Origin: HNR sp040400085 | GTDB taxonomy: Bacteria; Actinomycetota; Actinomycetes; Actinomycetales; Microbacteriaceae | DNA: 64,000 nucleotides | Assembly: GCA_040400085.1 (NCBI GenBank) | Contig: JBBAQX010000001.1 | Location: 124,001 to 188,000 of the forward strand | Reading direction: 5' to 3' | Shown here: positions 37,863 through 46,700 of the stretch, piece by piece | Position numbering within the stretch: the stretch's first letter is position 1 | Layout of the letters: each line of letters begins with the position of its first letter | Notes under the pieces: generated by a model | What the model saw: the letters and a program-made list of their open reading frames with translations, nothing else | Told to the model about the DNA's origin: nothing | The model's database searches: none | Made by a program: the position numbers and the translations under genes

Positions 37863-38950
37863 ATCCGCATAGAGTGGTGGCCAGGTACCTGGCCAAGCAA
37901 GCAGGGGGGGTCTACGGGGACCCCAACATGGATTACGATGTTCCGGAGAACATGGAGAGCCCCGTTGCAAAGGCTATCGCGGCAGACAAGAAGGTTGTTG
38001 CCAAGATAGACAACACCCTGACCAAGTGGGTCAACACCCATATTCGGCCTCTCTTGACGGACCCCGATATCCCGGAAGAGATGAAGGATAAGCTACAGAA
38101 GGGTTTCATCGAACACAGCATCCACCCCGATGAAGCCCTGAGCCAAAACTCTATCCGGGCGTATGCCCCCCAAGGGACGGACTCTTCTTGCTCGCGGGGG
38201 GAGACCTGGGTTTCTACTCGCTATAGCTCTTGCGCAAAAGGGCTGGACAAGAAGATCAAAGCCTGGGAGAAGCTCCTCAAAGAAAGGGGCTACCACCACG
38301 ACTGGCTCAACTATGATGCCCCCTGGTCAGAGATGTATTCCGAGGCAAGGGCTGCCCTTCGGTACATGGACGAAGTCTTTCTGAACCAGGATATCCCAGA
38401 GAGTAGCCGGAAGACCTACAGCTTTGGGTGGAACGGCCTGGTACGGGATGCCGCGGACCTGGTCAAGGCAGAACTCACGAAGACATGGAACTTCGTCAAC
38501 AACTCTGTCTTGGAGTCTGTCCCTGTTCTCAAGAGTAGCGCCAAGCGTATCCTCTTGAAGTTCGAGGAGCTAGCCAGCTTTGCAGAGAAAGCCGCTACCG
38601 AGTCCTGTGGGGCCTACCGGAAGCTCTGGCGGCTCTATGTAGACTGGAGCGGTATGACCCTGGCAGACAACAAGGCCAAGACCTCTTTCGCCTCAAAGTA
38701 CCAGCTAGGCGTATACCTCAAGGCTTTCGAGGATAGGGTCAGCGCTGAGATGGAAAAGGTGCCATTCAGTGACCCTCGATACGCGGACCTCAACAACGTC
38801 CACGGCAAAGTCAAGGCGTTGCGAAACGCCATAGACACCGTGACCTGGGGTTGGGTGAACCATCCCAATAAGCCCTCCCCCTGGGGCTTCTACTTTACGT
38901 GGGAGGCTGAGGTAGAAGAGCTTCTCAAGGCGGCAGGGTACCTGGGCTAA
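37859..38950 (+). CDS. Tag-bearing unknown protein (363 aa)
   Basis: ATG 37859 shares ATGA with the previous stop. N-terminus MNPHRVVARYLAKQAGG is the cleanest copy of the tag. The body is helical, with Cys-containing stretches (GTDSSCSRGETW, YSSCAKGL) and HDWLNYDAPWSEMYSEARAA. No domain recognised; probably partners with the gene upstream, which has a similar layout of tag followed by long helices. Confidence 0.65.
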   Translation: MNPHRVVARYLAKQAGGVYGDPNMDYDVPENMESPVAKAIAADKKVVAKIDNTLTKWVNTHIRPLLTDPDIPEEMKDKLQKGFIEHSIHPDEALSQNSIRAYAPQGTDSSCSRGETWVSTRYSSCAKGLDKKIKAWEKLLKERGYHHDWLNYDAPWSEMYSEARAALRYMDEVFLNQDIPESSRKTYSFGWNGLVRDAADLVKAELTKTWNFVNNSVLESVPVLKSSAKRILLKFEELASFAEKAATESCGAYRKLWRLYVDWSGMTLADNKAKTSFASKYQLGVYLKAFEDRVSAEMEKVPFSDPRYADLNNVHGKVKALRNAIDTVTWGWVNHPNKPSPWGFYFTWEAEVEELLKAAGYLG

Positions 38951-38956
38951 TACGGT

Positions 38957-38980
38957 GTAGCCTCCGGAATGCCAGGCTAC
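38957..38980 (+). promoter_or_regulatory. Hairpin with start codon in its loop
   Basis: GTAGCCT and AGGCTAC, a 7-bp perfect stem, enclose a 10-nt loop that contains the ATG at 38969. Such a structure could limit initiation. Confidence 0.35.
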
Positions 38981-39286
38981 CTATCCGTCACGCTTGATTG
39001 GGAAAACAAAGCGCCAGTTTGGTGGGAGTCTGCCAGGGAGAACCTGGCTACCTGCCCCCTTTGGCTTCGCCCTGTGGCTGACGGGAGAACCACTTCCGCC
39101 ATGAGCCCTTCTCTCCGGGAGGGGGAGGAAGGCCGAACCTGGGCATCCTCCCTCCCTGGCTACGAGGGTGGTCCCCCCCATGCCCCCACGGCACTGGTCT
39201 GGTGCGAGTTAGTACCTCTTGGCCTGTTCCGCAGCTTGGACTTCCGCGATAGCCAGAGCCTTCTTGAGGAAGTCAACGTGGTCTGA
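38969..39286 (+). CDS. Possible small protein, partly antisense
   Basis: 105 residues. The first 70 are reasonably protein-like (GYLSVTLDWENKAPVWWESA, a tryptophan-rich start); the last 26 are antisense to the minus-strand gene ending at 39209. The end is doubtful and the gene could be spurious. Confidence 0.35.
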   Translation: MPGYLSVTLDWENKAPVWWESARENLATCPLWLRPVADGRTTSAMSPSLREGEEGRTWASSLPGYEGGPPHAPTALVWCELVPLGLFRSLDFRDSQSLLEEVNVV

Positions 39287-40609
39287 CCATTCGCTGTACT
39301 GCGGGCCGATGCTGTAGGCGGGGTGCCAGAACATCCGAAGGGTACCCACCGTAGCGCAGATGAAAGCCATCTCTGCCATGGCCCGGATCTCGTAGTCCCC
39401 CAAGGTACGGCCATCCTTGGCCAGGGTACGTACGAAGGTCTTGAGGCCCGCCTCAAACGGCAACTCGTGGGTCATGTAAGCATGAACCGGATTCTTGGTA
39501 TCGTGCCGCAACCAGAAGTCTTCGGCGTAGAACCAGTGCAGGGGATCGGACTTATCCTTGCGGGCCAGGAACTCCTGAGCCTTGCGCTCGTTCTTCTGAA
39601 GGTCTTTGGCGAAAGTCTTGGCTGCCTTCAAGAAGGAGGCGAAGTTGGTTTGCTTGAAGTTGAATTCAACCTTCCCCTGTAGGATAGCATCCCACACGTC
39701 TTTGCGGATCATGGCAAAGCTAACCGTCTGAGGGGGATCTTTCTGGTCCCCGCCAAAGAGAGTCCCCGTACGAGACAGGACGTAGATCACGTCTTTGCCG
39801 TGGTCATAGTCACCCGTCCCGGCAGCCACCACGACAGGGAAGCCCTCCGCTTTGAGGGTCTCCACGATCTTGGCCATCTGCTGCGATGAGTCAGAGTAAC
39901 CCTGCCACCGGATAATGACGCACCCTTTGGTGTACTGAGCGGGAGCGTACCCCTCCCTGCCTTCCTTGAAGGCAGGCACTTCCGGGAGCTTCTTCGCCAG
40001 AATAGCAGAGATAAGCTTCCGGGTGGTTGCCCTGGGGTGTTCTTCTTTCGGTGCCGGGGGCGGGGGTGTCGCTGGTACGGGGGGAGGTAGCTCGGGGGAA
40101 GGGTCCACCGTAACGGTCTCCCCAGAGCCTTTCTTCAAGAGGCGTTCTCGGATCTTCTTGACCACCCCAGGGTCGGCGGCCACAGCCTCTTTGACTTCGG
40201 AGATGAAGGTGTTCATGGCTTTCACCCGGCGCCGGGTGAGGATAGAATCCTTGGTGTGTACCTTGACGCGACCCGCCCGCATTCCGTCAAGTAGGTAGAC
40301 CAGGGACATACCTTTGGTTACCGGGGTGTCGTGGTACTGGTTGGACCCGGACCCTCGCTCTGCCAAGTCCTTGTCAAAGCCCTTGAGCCAAGCATCAAGG
40401 ACCTGGGCAGACTCCTTGGTCACGTTCTCAAACGAGCCATAGTCGTTGTAGAAGGCATCAATGGCCAGGGTACGGGGGAACCACAGATCCGTTGGGTAGC
40501 AAGGGCGGGTGTCCCTGAAGCGGTTTGCGGTCACAAGGATGCACTTCACAGCATCCCCAGCGTGGATAGGCAAACCGGAGAGAACACAGGTTGAGGAGAA
40601 CGATCCCAT
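39209..40609 (-). CDS. Unknown protein (466 aa)
   Basis: Starts MGSFSSTCVLSGLPIHAGD, a pattern seen at the N-terminus of several unassigned phage proteins (Cys followed by SGLPI...GD). A proline-rich hinge at about 170-195 (PPPVPATPPPPAP) separates two domains. The second begins RKLISAILAKKLPEV and has AQYTKGCVIIRWQGYSD and a helical C-terminus. It is the only minus-strand gene among plus-strand genes here and diverges from the SWIM gene. No family assigned. Confidence 0.7.
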   Translation of the reverse strand: MGSFSSTCVLSGLPIHAGDAVKCILVTANRFRDTRPCYPTDLWFPRTLAIDAFYNDYGSFENVTKESAQVLDAWLKGFDKDLAERGSGSNQYHDTPVTKGMSLVYLLDGMRAGRVKVHTKDSILTRRRVKAMNTFISEVKEAVAADPGVVKKIRERLLKKGSGETVTVDPSPELPPPVPATPPPPAPKEEHPRATTRKLISAILAKKLPEVPAFKEGREGYAPAQYTKGCVIIRWQGYSDSSQQMAKIVETLKAEGFPVVVAAGTGDYDHGKDVIYVLSRTGTLFGGDQKDPPQTVSFAMIRKDVWDAILQGKVEFNFKQTNFASFLKAAKTFAKDLQKNERKAQEFLARKDKSDPLHWFYAEDFWLRHDTKNPVHAYMTHELPFEAGLKTFVRTLAKDGRTLGDYEIRAMAEMAFICATVGTLRMFWHPAYSIGPQYSEWSDHVDFLKKALAIAEVQAAEQAKRY

Positions 40610-40657
40610 GCCGGGGGATACACCAGGGATCTAAAAGCCAAGGGTCAACAAGAAACT

Positions 40658-40685
40658 CTAAAAGCAGTCCACCCCTACCGTAGAG
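40658..40685 (+). promoter_or_regulatory. Putative promoter of the SWIM gene
   Basis: CTAAAA, 15 bp, CGTAGAG, immediately followed by ATGAGCATG. If transcription starts about 6 bp after the -10-like box the message would begin at the ATG at 40692, i.e. without a leader. Confidence 0.7.
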
Positions 40686-40691
40686 ATGAGC

Positions 40692-40997
40692 ATGGCCCCG
40701 ATGAACACCCCCTCCGCCCTCACCCTGAACAAGATCGCTGACCGCTGGGTTGCCAAACAGCCTGGCGCCGCGGATCGGATCTCGCGGGCCCTGGCCCTGG
40801 TGGACAACGTCCGGAAGGCCAATAGCACCACCTTCTACGTGGAGGGTTCCCAGGGCCACAAGTACGTGGTCCTTGTTGACCGCACGAAACGGACTTCGAC
40901 CTGCTCTTGCCCTGACTTTCAAAGCAGGGGGGTGCGATGCAAGCATATTTTTGCCGCCGCACTCTACGAGGCGGGGTCAACCGCTGAGGAGGTGTAA
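40692..40997 (+). CDS. SWIM zinc-finger protein
   Basis: 101 residues from ATG 40692 (alternatives 40686 and 40701). C71-x-C73 and C83-x-H85 in TCSCPDFQSRGVRCKHIF form the SWIM motif CxC...CxH, a zinc-binding module in DNA-binding or protein-interaction proteins. The N-terminal IADRWVAKQPG resembles the shared tag (VVARYLAKQAG). Its promoter is the best match to the family. Likely binds nucleic acid; partner unknown. Confidence 0.8.
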   Translation: MAPMNTPSALTLNKIADRWVAKQPGAADRISRALALVDNVRKANSTTFYVEGSQGHKYVVLVDRTKRTSTCSCPDFQSRGVRCKHIFAAALYEAGSTAEEV

Positions 40998-41056
40998 GGT
41001 CTGCTGTGGAAGCCCTAGACTTCTGACTTGAAAGAACCAGATGGACCAAGACAATT

Positions 41057-41293
41057 TTGTCAGGTAAGCCCGCTGAGGTTCTACAGCCTTGGCTTGCATC
41101 CGACGATAAGATTCTACGGGAAGCTTATTTCTCGGGTACCCCCTACTCGGAAACCGCCAGAATTCTAAAACGGACCCCCAAAGCCGTAGAGATGAGGGTG
41201 TATAACCTTGGGCTTTGCCAGGAATGGCACGAGATGCAGAAAGCCAAAGGACTGCCCTGGTCCAGGTCCCCGATAGACCTCTACAGGAGATAA
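41057..41293 (+). CDS. Small HTH (SANT/Myb-like) DNA-binding protein
   Basis: 78 residues from a TTG at 41057; no in-frame ATG or GTG occurs upstream before a stop. SDDKILREAYFSGTPYSETA followed by ILKRTPKAVEMRVYNLGL is the three-helix pattern of SANT/Myb or GcrA-type domains in which helix 3 contacts DNA. A possible regulator. A promoter-like CTAAAA-N14-CGTAGAG occurs inside the gene (41165-41191), perhaps for the next gene. Confidence 0.65.
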   Translation: MSGKPAEVLQPWLASDDKILREAYFSGTPYSETARILKRTPKAVEMRVYNLGLCQEWHEMQKAKGLPWSRSPIDLYRR

Positions 41294-41295
41294 CC

Positions 41296-41538
41296 ATGAC
41301 CAAAATCACCGCAAACACGACGCTGGCTGAGTTGAACAGCACCCTGGCCAAAGAAGGGCTCCGGGTCCGGAGTCTCTCCAACCCCCTCCCCGGGGAATGG
41401 CGGGCTGAACTTGCCGGCGGGGTCCGGGGAACCGCTGCCTACCTAGGCTTCGGGGTCAGCATGGAGGAAGCCTTGACCGAAGCCCTGGCCCAGAAAGAAC
41501 GCGAAGACTTCGTGAGGGCTGCCAGGAACCATGCCTGA
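41296..41538 (+). CDS. Small unknown protein (80 aa)
   Basis: ATG 41296 with CAGGAG upstream, 2 bp after the previous stop. Reads NTTLAELNSTLAKEGLRVRS and EWRAELAGGVRGTAAYLGFG, then a helix. Resembles small ligand-binding or regulatory proteins in shape but no family can be named. It overlaps the next gene by 8 bp. Confidence 0.65.
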   Translation: MTKITANTTLAELNSTLAKEGLRVRSLSNPLPGEWRAELAGGVRGTAAYLGFGVSMEEALTEALAQKEREDFVRAARNHA

Positions 41539-42115
41539 TCCATGCCCTGCCAAGAAGCATCGCCCTGCGGTGCTCTACCACTCCAAAGAGACCTCCGGGA
41601 AGAAGCCGGTCTATGTCGTACACCTACAGTGCAAGGTGTGCGGCACCCGATGGGAAGACCGCAACATCAAAGGCTCTGCCAGGAAGGTTCTCTCTCGGAG
41701 CTTCCATTCAGGGAGGGTCGGCAACCAGGCACCCTCCAAGTTTTACAACACCTTCAAACCGAACGGGGTCTGGAAGATCAAGGGCTATGACCTGATGGAG
41801 GCGGCTGAAGCGTGGGCCCCCGAGCATCGGGGGGCTTATGCCCTGAGAATCGACGATGAGAACTTCACCTCAGGGACGCTCATGGTTCTGGAGGACCGTT
41901 CCAAAAGCGATTGGTTTGGGGCGCTATGCGTTGTCCTGACGCAATATGATACCGAGCCAGTGTCCTTCTGGATACGGAGTGTGTCGAGCAAGTGGGTCTC
42001 CATGATCAACAGCCTCCATCGGCACCATGCCAAGGGGTTGCTAGAGAGCCTGTCCAAAGCCGAAAAGGACGCTGTAGCTTTCCGTAAAGTCTACAAGGCG
42101 CCCCAACCTCCCTGA
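41531..42115 (+). CDS. Unknown zinc-binding protein (194 aa)
   Basis: N-terminal zinc knuckle: CPAKKH near residue 5 and LQCKVCGTRWEDR near 34. The following part is basic and rich in aromatic residues (SRSFHSGRVGNQAPSKFYNT), then beta strands and a C-terminal helix. Nucleic-acid binding is likely but not proven. Its last 110 bp lie opposite the overrun of the minus-strand frame at 42006-43778. Confidence 0.6.
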   Translation: MPDPCPAKKHRPAVLYHSKETSGKKPVYVVHLQCKVCGTRWEDRNIKGSARKVLSRSFHSGRVGNQAPSKFYNTFKPNGVWKIKGYDLMEAAEAWAPEHRGAYALRIDDENFTSGTLMVLEDRSKSDWFGALCVVLTQYDTEPVSFWIRSVSSKWVSMINSLHRHHAKGLLESLSKAEKDAVAFRKVYKAPQPP

Positions 42116-43778
42116 CTTGCTTTTCCAGGGGCACCTTCGAGGGTCTCAGTGTAAGATCCCTCTTGAGGTACTCTTCATGTCCCTGATGCCCGCAAGTCTC
42201 ACTGATTGGCTCGTAGAAAAAGTCCTGGACATTCTGAAGGTGGAGGGGGTCTTTGCCATCCTCCCTTTCAGCCCAGCCATCGGGGTTGGCCCTGGGCATA
42301 CCCTGGGGAGCATCCGTCTCACCTGCGAAATCAAGATCGACAAGGCCGAGGGGAAGGCCACCTGGGAAGGGAGCCCCCTTGACTTCGTGGACCAGGGAGC
42401 CGTCAAGGTTGTCAGGGAGGTGCAAGAGCAAGCCATCCGAACAGCCATGGAGGCTGCTAAGCTGTCCAGTGCCCTGAGCATGGCTGGGTCTCTGGTGACA
42501 CCGGCTATTCAGGATATGATCCTGGTCAAGCCCCTTATCCTTGACTCTATCACGCCGCAGGACCCAAACGCGCTCAATTACATCACCATCTCGGGTGTGG
42601 TTGACCGTACTTCCCAGCCCAGCGTTCTGGATATCGTCGCGGATAACTTCCGAAAAGACCGGGACTGAACCCTGATCCAGGGTAAAGGGGGGACCATGGC
42701 CCAAGAAGACCACCCCCTGAACAAGATACTGCGGACTGACAGCGGCGAAGCTCGCACCTCTGACCCTCTTGCGGTCCTGTTCTACCTGCTCATGCGAGAC
42801 CACCTGAACTTCGGGGCTGTGGAGTCTCTGGTTCGAGAAGTACAGGATGACATACAAGGGATGAAGGACAGGGGGGTCCAGCCCAACTTCTACCTGTCGA
42901 ATGGCTGGGCGGCCCACTACGCAGAAAACCTGGCTAACCGTATCCGAGCCCTCCCAAATCCTCGGTAAGAAGTCTTTGGAGTGGTCCTCAGCTTGGACCT
43001 TCTGATTGACCTTGTGCCCTGCCCGGTCCCGGTCCTGGATACCGTCGCAATACTTCCGGAAATCTTCGTAGTAGTACATCGACATACGCCACCGCATAGT
43101 ATCCAGGATGGTCCCCCCCTGGTCTGGGTTGGGCTTGTAAATGTCGGTGAAGAGATAGCGTATCTTGAAGAGGGTGTGGGCAGGGCGCAACACGTCAAGC
43201 AACCGGCGTAGACTGCTATCCATGTTGAAGAGGTCTGGGGGAAACGAGTTGTCGCTATCCAGGGTGACCATGAAGCCCCACTGATCGGAGATATCCAACC
43301 CCGAGGCCCCTTGCCTGACCAGCAAGAAGTTTTCGGTGACGGTGACCCCCTCACCTACAAACAGCTTGACGGCGTCTACCATGCTCTGAGGGATAGAGCC
43401 TTGGAAGAATATCCGGAGAACGGAGAGCATGAACTTCCGGAATTCGGCATCGTCAAACTGAACCGTGGGTAGCCTACCGTTCAGGAAAAGAAGGTACCCT
43501 ACGATGGAGTAGAGAAACTCGCTCCGAGTGGTGGGGAAGCTTCGGTCCCTGTCCACATCCTCCAGGGCAAGCTCCAGCCTGGCAAGCTCCAAGGCAACCG
43601 CTTTGAGGTCCACGGTATAGTTAGGGCCCTCTACCGTGGACAGGTAGGTTGAGGGCAAGAGGTTGAGCAGGGTTGAGAAGATGGCGCTAGCCCGCTGAAC
43701 CAGGCGAAGATTGAATTCCTTGCCGGCCTGGATAACGGTGCTGTTGAGCCTCAGGGCATCGAATTCAAAGCGGGCCAT
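42006..43778 (-). CDS. Baseplate-region protein with doubtful C-terminal half
   Basis: 590 residues as read. Residues 1-260 look genuine (MARFEFDALRLNSTVIQAGK, VDAVKLFVGEGVTVTENF, MSMYYYEDFRKYCD) and follow baseplate J, as the I-type tail protein follows J in P2-like phages. The last 320 residues are antisense to two or three plus-strand genes and have abnormal composition. A stop in another frame at about 42932 would end the protein as LTEDLGGLGYG after one extra base near the AAA at 42981, so the real end is probably there. Confidence 0.55.
   Translation of the reverse strand: MARFEFDALRLNSTVIQAGKEFNLRLVQRASAIFSTLLNLLPSTYLSTVEGPNYTVDLKAVALELARLELALEDVDRDRSFPTTRSEFLYSIVGYLLFLNGRLPTVQFDDAEFRKFMLSVLRIFFQGSIPQSMVDAVKLFVGEGVTVTENFLLVRQGASGLDISDQWGFMVTLDSDNSFPPDLFNMDSSLRRLLDVLRPAHTLFKIRYLFTDIYKPNPDQGGTILDTMRWRMSMYYYEDFRKYCDGIQDRDRAGHKVNQKVQAEDHSKDFLPRIWEGSDTVSQVFCVVGRPAIRQVEVGLDPPVLHPLYVILYFSNQRLHSPEVQVVSHEQVEQDRKRVRGASFAAVSPQYLVQGVVFLGHGPPFTLDQGSVPVFSEVIRDDIQNAGLGSTVNHTRDGDVIERVWVLRRDRVKDKGLDQDHILNSRCHQRPSHAQGTGQLSSLHGCSDGLLLHLPDNLDGSLVHEVKGAPFPGGLPLGLVDLDFAGETDAPQGMPRANPDGWAEREDGKDPLHLQNVQDFFYEPISETCGHQGHEEYLKRDLTLRPSKVPLEKQVREVGAPCRLYGKLQRPFRLWTGSLATPWHGADGGC
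42177..42668 (+). CDS. Unknown protein (163 aa)
   Basis: ATG 42177. Amphipathic helix (ASLTDWLVEKVLDILKVEG), a beta region and a long helix (VVREVQEQAIRTAMEAAKLS). Looks like a compact single-domain protein; no family. The region 42116-42176 before it contains a GAGGG...CCCTC inverted repeat but no promoter of the common type. It is antisense to the minus-strand frame ending at 42006. Confidence 0.6.
   Translation: MSLMPASLTDWLVEKVLDILKVEGVFAILPFSPAIGVGPGHTLGSIRLTCEIKIDKAEGKATWEGSPLDFVDQGAVKVVREVQEQAIRTAMEAAKLSSALSMAGSLVTPAIQDMILVKPLILDSITPQDPNALNYITISGVVDRTSQPSVLDIVADNFRKDRD
42669..42683 (+). promoter_or_regulatory. Tight hairpin between two plus-strand genes
   Basis: ACCCTG-ATC-CAGGGT, a 6-bp stem with a 3-nt loop, starting just after the stop of the 163-aa gene and 12 bp before the ATG at 42696, with AAAGGGGGG between. 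Confidence 0.5.
42696..42968 (+). CDS. Small unknown protein (90 aa)
   Basis: ATG 42696 after a GGGGGG ribosome-binding region. Mostly helical (SDPLAVLFYLLMRDHLNF-like, VESLVREVQDDIQGMKDRGV), ending in ANRIRALPNPR. No domain recognised. Last plus-strand gene before the tail block. Confidence 0.6.
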   Translation: MAQEDHPLNKILRTDSGEARTSDPLAVLFYLLMRDHLNFGAVESLVREVQDDIQGMKDRGVQPNFYLSNGWAAHYAENLANRIRALPNPR

Positions 43779-43788
43779 GGTATCCCCT

Positions 43789-46700
43789 TCAGGGCTTATG
43801 ATAAGTAACCACCAGGTTACCTAGCTCCAGGAACTCAACTTGAGAGGCTGCAATATCCTTGGCCCCGCTATCCCCGCGGACCACGTAGGATACGGCAAAG
43901 AGGTGCTTCCCCGGGCTGTCTGGGGGGACGGTCAAGGCCAGGCTGATCAAGATCCGATTCCCCGTCCTACGGGCCCTTTCGGCGTCCCTTGCTGCTTGGG
44001 TCAAGAAACCCTGAGCTTGCAGGGTAATGTCGTCGCTGTAGCCATTGAGGCTAGCCCCGCTGGCCCCCAGGATAGCGGCTTGTGTGGGGAGAAGACCTAC
44101 TGTGTTGGGGTCGGATACCAGGGACAAGGCAACATCATCCTGGAAAACCCCCTTATGTTCTGTCTCCAAGCCCCCTCCATCGGTGGTGGGGTACTGGAGA
44201 GCCGTGTCTGCCAGGTAGACCTCATTGCCCCCCTGGTCCAGGGTAACCAGGTGCAAGAACTCGGAGGGTATTGTCTCCCTCAGGCGACGGGCCCCATCAG
44301 CATAGGCCATCCTTGCCAGGGGGACGATCTCAAAGTCTACCCCCGAGGTGTTGTCCACCACGGCGATGATATCGCTTTGGGCTGACCCCTGCCCGATGAG
44401 CTTCTGGTTTAGCTCTTGGCTGACCCGGGTACGCAACTGAGGGTCTACCTTGTCCTTGGTCGCCCCAGCCTTTAGCTGTACGGTGGTCTCCAGGTCCAAG
44501 GGATTGGAGATAGCCTGCTTGACGACAACGTCCGCCGTGACGTGGCGCATACGGTCAAAGACCTGCTGGGTCTGCTGCAACAGGTCATTGATCACGTAAG
44601 TAACCGTGAAGTTCTCATCGTGGGAGTAGTCAACAGAGACCGTTTGCCCCGAAACGATAGCCGAAGTAGAGGTCCGGAGGACCTTGGCCGGGGTCGTGGG
44701 GGTCCCCTCTACGATGATAAAGTCAGGGGTGGGCGTCTCAGGGCCTAGGTATTCCGTGAGCCTGTCTTCTGAGAAGACCCGGATGGTCTTGGTATTGATC
44801 CCAATGCTATCCAGGGGCTCCTCAAAGAAGCCGATCATGACGTGTAGCTCAGCGTTGATCTGGATACTATCCCCGGAAGGTACGCCGCCTTGCTGGATAA
44901 TCCGCAGGAAGTTGTTGGCAATGGTGCTCTCACCCTCCATCAACGGGTCTTCTGCCTTGTAGAGCTTGTACCCTGTAGAGGTATTGAGGGCCCCTGAAAC
45001 CTCGCCCACCACAGAGACCACCCGCCTTACCGGCTGGTACCGGAAGGTAAAGTCAGGGCTACTCCTGAACCGATAGTCGGCCAGGATGATATCGTCCACG
45101 AAGGTAGGAGGCTGTGGTATCGCGGTGCTGACCCGGAAGGTCTGGTAATCCAGGATGGCCACCCCGGTCAGGTCATAGTCGGCGCCTACCGTGGCGTTAC
45201 GTACCCCGAGACCCTGGGGGAGGTTGTTGAGGATCTCCAGAATGGGGGTGTCTGGGGTGACCCTGCTGTCCTGAACCCGGAAAGTCAGGGTGGGGAGGTC
45301 AACGATGACACACAGGATATCCCGAGCGACTTCGTAGGTGAAGGCAAAGCGCTCGCTAACCTGCCGTTCCCGTAGACCTTGAATCCAAATATCGACCTTG
45401 CCACCGATGTGCTTCTTCCGGAGATCATCGTAATCCCTCATCATGAGGGAGTCTCCGCTCTTGACGATCTTGGTCTTGAGGACCCCAACCTGTGCGATTG
45501 CGTTGGAGAGGTAGCCCCCCTCGGTCCCGGTATCCACTGACGTTGTCGCCAGGATAGCCCGCTCAGCTAGAGAGACATTGCTCTCAACGTCGGTACCAAA
45601 CACCGTGGCCTCGGTATTGATAACCTGGAGGCCGCTCACCCCGGAAGCCGACTTGATCTGGCCACCGGGGACATTCCCGGCAGAACCGATGGTCTCCGCC
45701 ACAATGTCTACCGTTAGCTCATACCGCTTCGTATCGAAGTTGTAGTAGGCTTCGGCATTGGAAGCCGAGAGGACAAAGGAGCCGCCTACCCGGAAGCGCT
45801 GGCTTGAAAGGCCAAGTGCGGTGCTTGCCTCACTGGTAACCACGGTGCCCGCGGGCACCGTCAAGTCTTTGGTAGGCTTGCTGGTGGTGTAGAAGACAAC
45901 CTGGCCCACAGATGGCCTACCGGGTAGCCTGGTCTTGCTGACGTTGGCGGCGAGCTTGTCAAAGGCTGTGTTGATGAGGTTCTGGGTAGCCTGGTCCGAA
46001 GTGAGACCCAACGCTGCCTTGAGAGCAACCTTGTAGGCTGTAGAGGCAACGGGATCGCTGAAACCGTCTCCGTTGGGGTCATCGATCTGGAGCAGGGTCA
46101 GGAAGCTTTGGGAGCGATGTACGAAGTCAAGCAAGAACCAAAGGCGTTGAGCCTCGGACGAGAAGGGGTCAATCGTGACATCCCGCATGGTCGAGCCGGG
46201 GTTGAGGCTTAGCTCAGCGTTGACCCGATTGACCGCGTTGATGAACCGGGTTTGAATGTCCACAGCCCGGACCTCGGGAAGGTCCAAGATAGCTGTGTCA
46301 ATGACCAGCGGGCTCCCCAAGACCTCTTGAGAGTAGGGGGACTCAAAGACTGTGTTGGTGGAGGGGTCGAAATAGACCCCCGTGACTACGTAGTAGAGGG
46401 GGTCCGTATCCAGGACATCGGCAAACTGGTCTTCGTTGATGATGTTCTCGCCCCCGGTGCGGTAGTGACGGAAGCGTACGAAATCAATCAGAGACAGGCT
46501 GTCAACGGTAGACGAGAACCGTAGCTTATCCAGGTAGGCCCCTACATCGTAGAGCCTGTTGAGACGGGTTGCCAGGGTCGCCCCAAAGGCATCCTCTTCG
46601 GTTACCTGTATACGGATACTTGCCAGGTTGGTATTCTGCCAGGTCGTTGTATCCGAAAAGACCTGGGCCGAATCCTCTTCAAAGTAGGAATCCGAGAGGG

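Noticed and set aside
5539..38969. Recurrent GGTGTAG close upstream of ATG codons as a second promoter class
   Set aside because: At 20163, 21739 and 29758 it is simply the Val-stop end (GTG TAG) of the upstream gene plus a Shine-Dalgarno sequence; there is no conserved upstream box.
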